From CAYQPF01 sp964419225 (lineage in GTDB: Bacteria; Cloacimonadota; Cloacimonadia; Cloacimonadales; CAYQPF01): a stretch of 30,284 bases of DNA. Made by a program: the position numbers and the translations under genes. The stretch covers positions 1-30,284 of the forward strand of contig CAYQPF010000049.1 in the NCBI GenBank assembly GCA_964419225.1, given 5' to 3'. The notes beneath the pieces were generated by a model. The model ran no database searches and was not told the DNA's origin. It was given only the letters and a program-made list of their open reading frames with translations. Position 1 is the stretch's first letter. Each line of letters opens with the position of its first letter. Below, piece after piece: positions 17,067 to 25,584 of the stretch.

Positions 17067-19688
17067 TTAAAACTTCCAGTCCAATTGCAGGCTGACTGAA
17101 TTTTCACTATTTTCCACTCTCTTAAAATTAGACGGTGAATCTGTGATCTCCTCATTCCACCACATTCTAAAATCATATTCTTTTGTTCTATATGTTTTAA
17201 CTCTGTATTTCAATGACAAATATAAATTATTGGCTATTCTGTCCTGTAGGTTAAACCAATACTTTGATCCGGATTCTTCCATAAAATCTATATTAGAATC
17301 TTCCCAGTCCCAAAGACTCATACCGTGACCGTTCCAGTATAAAAACGATCCATTTATCTTGAAATCATCATTAAAATAATGCGTATAATCTACCCCTATT
17401 AAATTACCATTTAACAAACATGTCGCTTCTGCTAAATTATCTGCATTAGGTTCTGCATTACCTGACATATATGGATAAGGTGGAAACCATACTTTACTAT
17501 AAACATAACTTAACGCTATCATGTCACGATTAGAAAGACTTACTCGCATCATGGGAGTAAGTTCAGATGTCTTAGAAATACTGCGGTCTGCATATTCATC
17601 ATAACGATTTACTTGAGCCTTATATTTAAGTCTAAAGGAAAGATTAAAAATAGGTCTGTATTCCAATTCACCCTGAAATCTGGCACTTCTTCTGCCATCT
17701 GCCACTCTTTCCCAAACATCGAAATAGGTTTTATTTAAGGTAAAATAATTATTGAATTTGTATCTGGTTTCAAAATATACACCCTTCTCAGCCTGTGCTT
17801 GTGCACTGTTTATATAAACATCTGCAACCAGAGGATTCGTCATTGTGTATGAATCTCCATCTATCATCGTGTCAGTTAAACGCTCATGCTCAGAAAATCC
17901 TCTGCTGTATGAATTATCAAAATCCAAATCATAACTTCTATATAATGCCAGAAAATAAAAATTCTCAAATTGTGAATATGAACTGACTACGATCGCCTTG
18001 GGGTCATCCGTTAATCTGTCCCTGACTCCATAAGTCTGTAATTCTGCATACTCACCCTGGATAGAAGTATTATCTATCACAGTTCTGAAATCAAAACCCA
18101 TCACATTACGATAGTCTCTCACATATTTGTCCGTAATCGTACTGTATCCACCCAAGGTCTCTGTGTCCACCATCTTCCAGGCATCATAATCAGCACTGTC
18201 TCTAATCAATAAATTACTAGCTTCAGCCTGTGTCTTAGGTACTATGAAATTGGCATTATCATAAACAGCATTGTAATAAGTATATCCAACACTTGTTCCC
18301 ACCATAGGAGTTACTTCCAAGTGATAACCCGTTATTTTCTCATCAAGAAAATTTGTCCGCATTGCCAGCTTCATTGGACTGTATAACTGGGTTTTAAACT
18401 GTGCTTCTGCAGCTTCCATCTCGGAATCAGAAAAACGACGGCTTGGAGTCACATAAGAAAATACATTATACTTTTCTGTAGAGTCCATATCCGCAGAATT
18501 AATAAATCCGTCTGCATTTGTATCATATACAAGTGCATCTTTTTTGTCCTGAGAATAAAAGAAACTGGCTCCAAAATAGGGATTTCTGTAATCAACTGCA
18601 GTACCCTTAAGTGCATATTCATCACTTCTGGATAGATCACCCGTAATTCCCAGAATTCTTTTACTGAATCCCAATCCTGTTTTTCTGGAATTATAATAAT
18701 CTGTATTTTCCATTACTAAACCTTCACCATAAGTTGCTCTATAATTACCAAAATAAAAATTCAATGAATTCTTGAACGGAGTATTAAAATTATAGTTCCA
18801 GTTTGTATAGTATTTTGCATCCTTTATAGCTTCGGAGAAATTCACCTGAGTAAAGTTTTTCTCTCCCCTCTGGTTCTGGAACAAAATCCCGGCTTTCCAG
18901 GGAAGATCCTGTTGATTGTATCTTACTCTCAATTTCTGCATTGTCGAAGGCTGATATTTATTCATCCCAAAGAATCCCCATAAATTGGTCCTGCGACTTA
19001 TTGTAACAGGAAGAGTTGTTTCTTTATTCACAACCTGATTCTTAAACATTTCCTCAACTGCGTCTTCATATCCCCTGTCATCATACTTAAACTGATAATT
19101 CAAATATAATTTATCCTTGGAATCTGTATTTTTGTAAACGACATAATTCTTTAGATTTCTAGCTCCATAATAAGATAAACCAGGAGTATTGCGTAAATCC
19201 CGGAAATCTATCAAAGTGTCTCCATCTGCTCTGCGTTTTAAGATCGCAGCCGCATCTACCGGTGAAACATCGGGGATATTCAGGACATCATTGAAATACA
19301 TCTCATTGATGTTCTGCGGTGTCATTAGGAAATCTTCCCAAATATCGGTAAATCCTTCCTGTATTCCTTCAGTATCTCCTATTCTTTCCAATAAATACCC
19401 CAGTTCATCTCTTCTTTGAGCAACTTCATCCAAGCCACTAAAATGAGAAACTGTAACTAAGTCCCTGATTTTTAAAAGTGTTTTCTGATCAATTGACGGA
19501 ATGTTCCTTAAATCATAAATACTTCCAAAAAATGCTTCATAATGCCTGTAGTCGTAAATGTCCTGTGCCTGCCCTGCATCTATCGGCAAAGTCTTCAACT
19601 CATCCAAAGTAGCTGTGTTAATATCTATTAACGCAGCAAATACCGGAAGAGCCAGGCAAACCATGATAAAAATCAATAGTTTTCTCAT
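17067..19688 (-). CDS. Signal-peptide helix-hairpin-helix protein fused to a large outer-membrane beta-barrel
   Basis: The 873-residue protein has a signal peptide (MRKLLIFIMVCLALPVFA). Residues 21-80 are a ComEA-type helix-hairpin-helix unit (IDINTATLDELKTLP ... FFGSIYDLRNIPSID ... LLKIRDLV). A second HhH-like unit lies at about 128-183 (VLNIPDVSPVDAAAILKRR ... DFRDLRNTPGLS). From about 190 on the protein is a long series of amphipathic beta-strands, including FGNYRATYGEGLVMEN (313-328), which resembles the 'GxYxxxxGxGL' block of HhH-barrel proteins in Bacteroidetes-type genomes. It ends in an aromatic residue (LQLDWKF). An EF-hand/dockerin-like loop, DTNADGFINSAD, is at 389-400. HhH pairs bind DNA backbone, so a DNA-binding outer-membrane channel is plausible but unproven. 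First gene of a three-gene operon; AAAGGA precedes the ATG. Confidence 0.85.
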   Translation of the reverse strand: MRKLLIFIMVCLALPVFAALIDINTATLDELKTLPIDAGQAQDIYDYRHYEAFFGSIYDLRNIPSIDQKTLLKIRDLVTVSHFSGLDEVAQRRDELGYLLERIGDTEGIQEGFTDIWEDFLMTPQNINEMYFNDVLNIPDVSPVDAAAILKRRADGDTLIDFRDLRNTPGLSYYGARNLKNYVVYKNTDSKDKLYLNYQFKYDDRGYEDAVEEMFKNQVVNKETTLPVTISRRTNLWGFFGMNKYQPSTMQKLRVRYNQQDLPWKAGILFQNQRGEKNFTQVNFSEAIKDAKYYTNWNYNFNTPFKNSLNFYFGNYRATYGEGLVMENTDYYNSRKTGLGFSKRILGITGDLSRSDEYALKGTAVDYRNPYFGASFFYSQDKKDALVYDTNADGFINSADMDSTEKYNVFSYVTPSRRFSDSEMEAAEAQFKTQLYSPMKLAMRTNFLDEKITGYHLEVTPMVGTSVGYTYYNAVYDNANFIVPKTQAEASNLLIRDSADYDAWKMVDTETLGGYSTITDKYVRDYRNVMGFDFRTVIDNTSIQGEYAELQTYGVRDRLTDDPKAIVVSSYSQFENFYFLALYRSYDLDFDNSYSRGFSEHERLTDTMIDGDSYTMTNPLVADVYINSAQAQAEKGVYFETRYKFNNYFTLNKTYFDVWERVADGRRSARFQGELEYRPIFNLSFRLKYKAQVNRYDEYADRSISKTSELTPMMRVSLSNRDMIALSYVYSKVWFPPYPYMSGNAEPNADNLAEATCLLNGNLIGVDYTHYFNDDFKINGSFLYWNGHGMSLWDWEDSNIDFMEESGSKYWFNLQDRIANNLYLSLKYRVKTYRTKEYDFRMWWNEEITDSPSNFKRVENSENSVSLQLDWKF

Positions 19689-19715
19689 AATAATTCCTTT
19701 CCCTATTCTTCTTCA

Positions 19716-19751
19716 ATTTACAAATAAATAAATTTACAGATTATTGTAAAT
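19716..19751 (-). promoter_or_regulatory. Palindromic candidate operator upstream of the HhH-barrel operon
   Basis: ATTTACA occurs at 19716-19722 and 19732-19738 (16 bp apart), and the second copy forms a perfect 7-6-7 inverted repeat with TGTAAAT at 19745-19751. The site lies 28-63 nt upstream of the start codon, where a regulator could act. The region is AT-rich, so chance is possible. Confidence 0.35.
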
Positions 19752-20225
19752 GTTTTTTTCAACTTTGCCCCTAATGATGCTAAATTAACTAATATGACTC
19801 CGGTCAAAAACTCCCCTTTCTTCGCAAGAGTAGTGCTGGGTGTGAGTTCTCCCTACAGTCACCTATCTCGAGATGGCTTGTTCTCCCACAACTGACCAAT
19901 CCCATTAAGCTAAGAATTTCTTTCAGCATATGTAACAGTTTCAAACAATTCAATTCCTTCTCCCTCCTTTAGGGAGAAGGTTAGGATGAGGGTAAATTAC
20001 TCAAAAATACCTCATTTACCCTTCAAACTCTCAACTGATTAAGCTCCCTTCAATCTGCAATTATCTGCTTGATCTGCATTATCCGCATTCTATTAAGCGT
20101 TTCTTTCTCCCTATCCCTTCGCGTTTTTGCGGCTCCGCGTGAGATAATTCCCGAAAATTATTGACAGATTTTTAACTATATATAGCATTCAATTAAATGA
20201 TAAATTAACTGAATTGGAGATAATT
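19752..20225. other. Divergent intergenic region with REP-like palindromes
   Basis: No gene is seen. It contains a degenerate REP-like segment at about 19807-19845 (ACTCCCC...CGCAAGAG...GGGTGTGAGT) related to the repeats at 24150 and 24370, and a perfect 10-bp hairpin CCTTCTCCCT/AGGGAGAAGG at 19956-19980. A TTGACA at 20161-20166 with TATATA downstream may contribute a weak promoter for the cyclase gene, but the spacing is poor. GGAG at 20216-20219 is the ribosome site for the ATG at 20226. Confidence 0.5.
19956..19980. repeat. REP-like palindrome
   Basis: Perfect 10-bp inverted repeat CCTTCTCCCT/AGGGAGAAGG with a 5-base loop, followed by TTAGGATGAGGG. This resembles the 'CTCCCT...AGGGAG...GGTGAGGG' palindromes scattered in many bacterial genomes. 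No T-run follows, so it is not a classic terminator. Confidence 0.6.
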
Positions 20226-23200
20226 ATGTTCAGATACATCCCCCCTTTCATCCTCGATAAATTTACTAATAATATCTACACCGGTAACTTTCAGGGTTAC
20301 GTACTCTTCTTTGATATTGCCGATTTCACCAGCATCGGTAATGAATTCAGAAAGCATGGGAAAGTCGGTGCCGAGGAATTAAGCCGCTTTCTCGAAGATG
20401 TATTTGAAACACCTATCCAACTGGTCGAAGCTTATGGCGGATTCGTAAGCTTGTTTGCCGGAGATGCTTTTTGTGCTATTTTCCCCCATACTAAAGCTGA
20501 AAATATTTATTTTGTCATCAACTCTATTGAAAAATACTTTCATACTCATGGTGTTTTCAACTCTGCCTGTGGAAACTTTAATGTCAAAATCAGACTTACC
20601 GCCAGCATGGGTCAGATCTCTTGGTCTATATTCAAAAATGATTACCAAAACGAATACGTCTTCTATGGAAATCCTCTCGAAGAAATTGCCTTTCTTTCCG
20701 CAGAAAAACTTCTTATAACTCTCTCCGATTCAGTTCAAACTATTTTTGCAAACCTGGATAAAAACTATATTCCCCAGCCTGAATTCCTTAAATACAATTA
20801 TGCAGATGATGCCCACCTCGCTTTCTGTCATAAAAAATACCGGAATATCAATCCTGATAATGAAATCCGGGATGGAGCCTATTGCTTCGTCGATTTCAGC
20901 CACATCCCCCCAAAAAACCAACAAAAAGTAATCGCTCTTCTCCATGAAAAACTTGATCACTATGGTGGCCTTTTAAATAAGCTCGATGCTACTGATAAGG
21001 GCTTGCTCGGATTGATTTTATTCGGATTACCCAAAACAGAGGGCAACACTTTGGAAAGAATCTGCCGTTTTGCTATGGAAATATCTCACGATATTCCTCT
21101 GCTTGGTCTTGGACTCGCCTGTGGAAATGTTTATGCCGGCTTTGTGGGAGGTAAAATAACCCGCGAATATACAGCACTCGGTGCAGCAGTCAACCTCTCT
21201 GCCAGATTAATGAGTCTTGCCGAAAAAGGACAAATCATCACCGATACATTCCTCTACCGTGATCTTTGCCATTATTATCATTTTGAGGATAAGGGTTATC
21301 TCAAACTCAAAGGCTTTGTTGCTCCTGTTAAAACATTTCAATTGAAAAGCATTAAAAACGATAGGCAAATCGGAAAGTCCAGTAAATTTGTCGGACGCAG
21401 CGATGAAATCTATAAAATCCAAAATATGCTTAAAACAGATAATAACAATATTATCTATGTGTCTGGTGATGCTGGCATTGGAAAAAGCAGACTCATTATC
21501 GAAGCTTTAAAAGATTTCAATAACAAATACTATTTAAAACTTTTCACTTTCTGTGATCCCGTTAAACAAAAACTGCTTGAACCTATTAAGAAAATCCTGC
21601 TTTCCCTTTTCCCCGAAGATCTTAACCTGACTCATCTGGAAAATCTAAACATTTTTAGAGCTAAATGGCAAGTTATCGCCGGATCTGACCCTGAACTAAA
21701 CCGCATCGAATCTCTAATTGGCTACATTTTAGGATATGAATGGGAAAATTCTGTCATAAGCTACATCAGTCTCAAAGAAAGAAATGAACAATTACAAATG
21801 GCATTCGTAACTTATATGACCTTGTTAACACAGAAAAAAACCATCCTCCTGCACCTTGATGACCCCCAATGGATCGATGCTGAATCAATTGAATACTTTA
21901 ATCTGCTGGGCCATAAAATCCAAACAAAATTTCACATCATCTGTGCCTGCCGTTTTAAAGAAGACGGTAGTCTGGTAAACTTGGAGCTCCCAGGCTTCAA
22001 ACCCGAATCCTTGCACCTCGGTAATCTCTCCGAAACCGGAAGCAGTGCTCTCATCTTCCATCTCCTTAATCATAACGACATCCCCCAGGATACTCTCGAC
22101 CTCATCATGACCCGCTCTGAAGGAAATCCCTTCTTTATCGAACAATTGATTGCTTATCTTGAAGAAAACTCCCAGTTCGACTCTGATTACAACATAACCG
22201 GGGATATCACAAATATCAATAGCTTCAGTATCGCTGATATTATCGGTAACCGCATTGACAATCTGACCGAGAATGTCCGCCAAACCCTCCAAAATGCCAG
22301 TATCCTGGGTATTGAATTTAACATTAATCTCCTTTCAACCATGCTGCAGAAACAAATTGAATCCGATCTCTATAATGGTAAGAACTGCCGTATCTGGTCT
22401 GATCTCGATGAACTTCACTACATCTTTGCCCACGTCTTGATCAAGGATATCACATATCAACGCATGATATCTTCCCGCCTGCAGGAACTGCATTCACTCG
22501 CTGCCAATATGATGGAGCAGGTCTATCAGGACAAACTTGATGAAGTCGCTGAAGATATTGCCATGCATTATCTTAAAGCTAAAAATAAAATCTCTGCCGC
22601 TAAATTCTATGTTGTCGCCGGGGACTACTTTCGCGAAAAATTCATCTTTACCCGTGCAGAATCCTGTTTTAATCTAGCTCAGGAACTTTATCAAAAACAA
22701 GAGAATGACTACCGTAAAGAAATAGCTTCCATCCAAAATAAAATAGGGCTCATCAAAAAAGATAACTGCTGCTATGAAGAAGCTCATCAGATTTTCAAAA
22801 ATGTCTTTGAACTTTATAAAGTAATTTACGGAGAAGAACAATCAGAAACCCTGATCTTGATGCATAACTATGCCATTAGCTGTCATGACCTGGGTCTGAA
22901 CTATTTATCTGAAGAATTGCACACTAAAGCTCTGGATATCGTTATACGCACTCACGGTGAACATTCTCTGAATGCTTCTGACTCCATGAATCACCTTGCT
23001 TTTATTCATTATTCTTTAGACAAATTCCAGGAAGCTGAAAATCTGTATCTGAAATGTATCAGCATAAAAGAAAAGGAACTCGGCCCTGATCATATTCAAA
23101 CCGCTGATCTTTACATAAATCTAGCCCGCCTCTACCATTCAACCGGCAAGTATGACCAGGCTGAAGATTTGATGCAAAAAGCACTTATATCCAATATTGC

Positions 23201-24095
23201 CGAATTCGGTGAATTTCACCCTCACATCGCAGTTATTTATAATGCCAAAGCTAAATTGTATATGACTATCGGTAAACTCCCCGAAGCCGAAGAACTACTC
23301 CTCAAAGCCCTGTTAATTCAGGAAAAAATCCTGGGTCTGCAAAATATTGAAACTCTCTGCACCTATAATCTTCTCAGTGAACTCTACGCTACTCAGGGTA
23401 AAACTCAGGAAGGTGAAGCGGTAGCTCTCAAAGTTCTGGAAATCATTATCAAAATCCATGGATTCAACCATAGCAATACAGCAGCTGCTTTAGGCAATGT
23501 TGGCCTCAGCTATTATGCTCAAGGCAAATATCCGGATGCTATTACTAAATTCAAGGAAGCTGCTGAAGTTAATGAAAAAATTGGTCTGGGCGAAAGTGCC
23601 GCCAATGCAACTACACTCTCCAACCTGGGCTTCTTACACAGCATCATGAAAGATGAAGAAACTGCAGAAATGTTTCAACTAAAATCCCTCAAAATCAAAG
23701 AAAACCTCTTTGAACCTGATACCAATGAAATCGCACTTTCTCAAAATAATCTCGCTCAATCTTATCTAAACCAAAAAAAATACGACCAGGCAGAAGCTCT
23801 CTTCCTCAGCTCTCTCAAAATCTGGACAAATCTTTTTGGCAAAAACCACCCCAATACTGCCACCAGCCTCCTGAATACCAGCAAATTATTCCTCCTGACT
23901 GACCGCTTTGATCTTGCCCTGGAATATGCCAACAAGGCTTTAAATCTCTTTGAAACTATCTTCAACCTCTATCACCCCAGAACTCTTGTATCTCTGGAAT
24001 TATTAGGAAACATCCACGAAAAAATGGGAAATATCGATTCAGCAAATCATTATAAAAAACTCTGGGAAGAACGCAAAACCGGAAACAGCTCATAA
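20226..24095 (+). CDS. Soluble-adenylyl-cyclase-type protein: two class III cyclase domains, AAA/NACHT-like ATPase, TPR array
   Basis: The protein has 1289 residues, no signal peptide and no membrane helix, and the domain order of ADCY10. Cyclase domain 1 (about 20-195) holds both metal aspartates, D30 in FFDIADFTS and D80 in FAGDAF. Cyclase domain 2 (about 215-375) lacks the metal motif (FVDFSH) but has K252, T316, N323 and R327 (NKLDATDKG and EYTALGAAVNLSARLM). These match, by my recollection of sAC, the base-recognising Lys/Thr and the transition-state Asn/Arg. One complete active site per C1/C2 pair is therefore expected, making cAMP from ATP. The P-loop GDAGIGKS is at 414-421 and Walker B LLHLDDPQW at about 542-549. 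From about 770 onward, kinesin-light-chain-like TPRs of about 42 residues repeat (for example AEELLLKALLIQEKILG). I chose the ATG at 20226 for its GGAG; a TTG at 20214 is in frame. A paralogue lies convergently at 25585-29688. Confidence 0.92.
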   Translation: MFRYIPPFILDKFTNNIYTGNFQGYVLFFDIADFTSIGNEFRKHGKVGAEELSRFLEDVFETPIQLVEAYGGFVSLFAGDAFCAIFPHTKAENIYFVINSIEKYFHTHGVFNSACGNFNVKIRLTASMGQISWSIFKNDYQNEYVFYGNPLEEIAFLSAEKLLITLSDSVQTIFANLDKNYIPQPEFLKYNYADDAHLAFCHKKYRNINPDNEIRDGAYCFVDFSHIPPKNQQKVIALLHEKLDHYGGLLNKLDATDKGLLGLILFGLPKTEGNTLERICRFAMEISHDIPLLGLGLACGNVYAGFVGGKITREYTALGAAVNLSARLMSLAEKGQIITDTFLYRDLCHYYHFEDKGYLKLKGFVAPVKTFQLKSIKNDRQIGKSSKFVGRSDEIYKIQNMLKTDNNNIIYVSGDAGIGKSRLIIEALKDFNNKYYLKLFTFCDPVKQKLLEPIKKILLSLFPEDLNLTHLENLNIFRAKWQVIAGSDPELNRIESLIGYILGYEWENSVISYISLKERNEQLQMAFVTYMTLLTQKKTILLHLDDPQWIDAESIEYFNLLGHKIQTKFHIICACRFKEDGSLVNLELPGFKPESLHLGNLSETGSSALIFHLLNHNDIPQDTLDLIMTRSEGNPFFIEQLIAYLEENSQFDSDYNITGDITNINSFSIADIIGNRIDNLTENVRQTLQNASILGIEFNINLLSTMLQKQIESDLYNGKNCRIWSDLDELHYIFAHVLIKDITYQRMISSRLQELHSLAANMMEQVYQDKLDEVAEDIAMHYLKAKNKISAAKFYVVAGDYFREKFIFTRAESCFNLAQELYQKQENDYRKEIASIQNKIGLIKKDNCCYEEAHQIFKNVFELYKVIYGEEQSETLILMHNYAISCHDLGLNYLSEELHTKALDIVIRTHGEHSLNASDSMNHLAFIHYSLDKFQEAENLYLKCISIKEKELGPDHIQTADLYINLARLYHSTGKYDQAEDLMQKALISNIAEFGEFHPHIAVIYNAKAKLYMTIGKLPEAEELLLKALLIQEKILGLQNIETLCTYNLLSELYATQGKTQEGEAVALKVLEIIIKIHGFNHSNTAAALGNVGLSYYAQGKYPDAITKFKEAAEVNEKIGLGESAANATTLSNLGFLHSIMKDEETAEMFQLKSLKIKENLFEPDTNEIALSQNNLAQSYLNQKKYDQAEALFLSSLKIWTNLFGKNHPNTATSLLNTSKLFLLTDRFDLALEYANKALNLFETIFNLYHPRTLVSLELLGNIHEKMGNIDSANHYKKLWEERKTGNSS

Positions 24096-24128
24096 CTACC
24101 GAATATTCTCTGCCTACTCTCTCCTTTC

Positions 24129-24195
24129 TATTTGCCTGCGGGTTTCAACAATTTTCTGGGTCTCCCTTCACTCCCCTTGCTTCGCAAGAGAGGGG
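24129..24195 (+). repeat. 67-bp direct repeat, copy 1
   Basis: Starts TATTTGCCTGCGGGTTTCAA and differs from copy 2 (24343-24409) at only two positions. The 3' part (CTCCCCTTGCTTCGCAAGAG) is a palindromic REP-like motif also found in degenerate form near 19810. Confidence 0.85.
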
Positions 24196-24342
24196 CCGGG
24201 GGTGAGTTGCCGAACTGCAGGCACTCCGGAAAATACAATACAATCAGATTTCTTCCCTGTCTGTGTTCGTCCGTGTAAGTCCTTGATAGTCCGTGTTTGT
24301 CAACCAACTAAGCTTCTCTCTATCTCCTTAGTAGCTCCCTAA

Positions 24343-24409
24343 TATTTGCCTGCGGGTTTCAACAATTTTCTGGGTCTCCCTTCACTCCCCTCGCTTCCCA
24401 AGAGAGGGG
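24343..24409 (+). repeat. 67-bp direct repeat, copy 2
   Basis: Same unit as 24129-24195 at an offset of 214 bp, with two mismatches (TTGCTTCGCAAG versus TCGCTTCCCAAG). It is followed by GGCGTGAGTGAG, a diverged form of the GGGGGTGAGTT following copy 1. Confidence 0.85.
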
Positions 24410-24605
24410 GCGTGAGTGAGCTATTTCCTCTCCCACTGCCCATTATCCCTACCTTCTAATTTTTGACTCGACTGACATGCCTGCTCTTTCTGAATAAAAA
24501 TATCCTCTAAAAACTACACTTCTATATTGCTAAGATAAAAAATATAATTATCTTTTTATAAATATGTGAGTACTATTCAATTTTTTCTATCAAGAGGAGG
24601 AAACT

Positions 24606-25304
24606 ATGTGGATCAAAAAAAATCTCATTGTAATGATAACTTGTGTTATTGTTATGCTTCTTTCTTCGAATTATTATGCTGAAGAAGTTTGGAAAATCAC
24701 TTCCTTGGACTGGCAACCTTATTCTGGAGCAGATATGACAAACTTCGGTAACTCTATCCAAAAATTGAAGGATCTGCTTGGCAAAGAAGGAATTACCCTT
24801 AAAGTAGAATTTTATCCCTGGGCCAGATCACAGAGCTTAGCCAAAACAAAAGACTATATTGGTTATTTTCCCGCTTGGCCGGAAGAAGTAACAGAAGGAT
24901 TTGTCGCCTCAAAACCAGTTGACTGGTCCGAAATTGGAATAATGAAAATGTCTGGCACTGATATCAAATTTACAACAATAGACAACCTGTTTAAAAGTTA
25001 TCGGATTGGCGTTGTTGAGTATGTCTATCCTGATGAAATTAGCAAAGCCATGAAAAAATATTCTCAAAATACTGACATCTCTCAAAATGAGACAGCTTTA
25101 TTAAAAAAATTGGAGAAAAAACGGTTTCAGGTAGCTATTACTGATCCCAATGTTATGCTGTATTTGGCCAATAAAGAAGGTGTTGATAAAATTGAAGTCA
25201 TCAAAAAACTTATGAAAAAAGAATTGGTAGTAGCACTCAGAAATGAACCTGACAATAAAAGTAAAATTGATTTACTCAACAAATTACTGACTGAAAAAAA
25301 ATAG
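24606..25304 (+). CDS. Periplasmic solute-binding protein (SBP_bac_3-like), orphan
   Basis: The 232-residue protein has a signal peptide (about residues 1-25, ending near YYAEE). The mature part begins VWKITSLDWQPYSGADM, the opening strand of amino-acid-type extracellular binding proteins. It continues with WARSQSLAKTKDYIGYFPAWPEE and the hinge-return block YRIGVVEYVYPDE, and ends with a helix. Length matches SBP family 3. No permease or ATPase gene is adjacent, so it may serve a distant ABC transporter or act as a sensor input. The ribosome site GAGGAGG is the strongest in the window. It is flanked by two convergent giant cyclase genes. Confidence 0.82.
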   Translation: MWIKKNLIVMITCVIVMLLSSNYYAEEVWKITSLDWQPYSGADMTNFGNSIQKLKDLLGKEGITLKVEFYPWARSQSLAKTKDYIGYFPAWPEEVTEGFVASKPVDWSEIGIMKMSGTDIKFTTIDNLFKSYRIGVVEYVYPDEISKAMKKYSQNTDISQNETALLKKLEKKRFQVAITDPNVMLYLANKEGVDKIEVIKKLMKKELVVALRNEPDNKSKIDLLNKLLTEKK

Positions 25305-25320
25305 AATTCCACCAGTTAAA

Positions 25321-25483
25321 CTCGGATTGTGCAATAGAGGTTTGCAAGTTGAGTCGAAGATCATGTTGCTTGATGGCTTGCAAACGAACGAAGTAATATA
25401 ATAAATATATAATGAGTGAGTTTGTAAGTTATTCAAGTGCATTAGATTCAGTCAAATTGTAAAGATCTACTGCATAGTTCGGG
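25321..25483 (+). mobile_element. MITE-like element, subfamily B, copy 1
   Basis: This is a 163-bp non-coding element with left end CTCGGATTGTGCAATAGAGG; the reverse complement of the right end is CCCGAACTATGCAGTAGAT. Exact TTAAA duplications flank it (25316-25320 and 25484-25488). Internally GTTTGCAAG pairs with CTTGCAAAC. It is closely related to 29817-29980 and shares only the termini with subfamily A. The 13-bp word GTTAAACTCGGAT occurs at both junctions (25315-25327, 25483-25495), so the right flank resembles a second left end. Confidence 0.85.
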
Positions 25484-25522
25484 TTAAACTCGGATAATTC
25501 AGTTAATGACATATGTACGTAG

Positions 25523-25544
25523 GGGCAGACCTGTGTGTCTGCCC
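25523..25544. terminator. Palindrome between the convergent solute-binding and cyclase genes
   Basis: A perfect 8-bp stem GGGCAGAC/GTCTGCCC with loop CTGTGT lies 41 nt past the minus-strand cyclase stop (25585). The loop and layout resemble the dut terminator (GGCGAAC/GTTCGCC, loop CCGTGT), but no T-run follows on either strand. It may be a factor-assisted terminator or a dispersed palindromic repeat. Confidence 0.4.
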
Positions 25545-25584
25545 TGTGGAATATATCTGACATGATTTCCTTAATCCTTTATAC

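Larger units (their letters stand above)
24096..24605. other. Repeat-rich intergenic region between the cyclase gene and the solute-binding protein gene
   Basis: No gene is supported. It holds the 67-bp direct repeat pair, and between the copies a run of GTCCGTGT-like words (24262-24302). A strong ribosome site (GAGGAGGAAACT) is at its end, for the gene starting at 24606. An AT-rich block at 24510-24570 is the likely promoter zone. Confidence 0.6.

Noticed and set aside
20161..20192. TTGACA...TATATA as a sigma-70 promoter for the first cyclase gene
   Set aside because: The spacing to TATATA is only about 13 bp; kept only as a weak remark, not as a feature.
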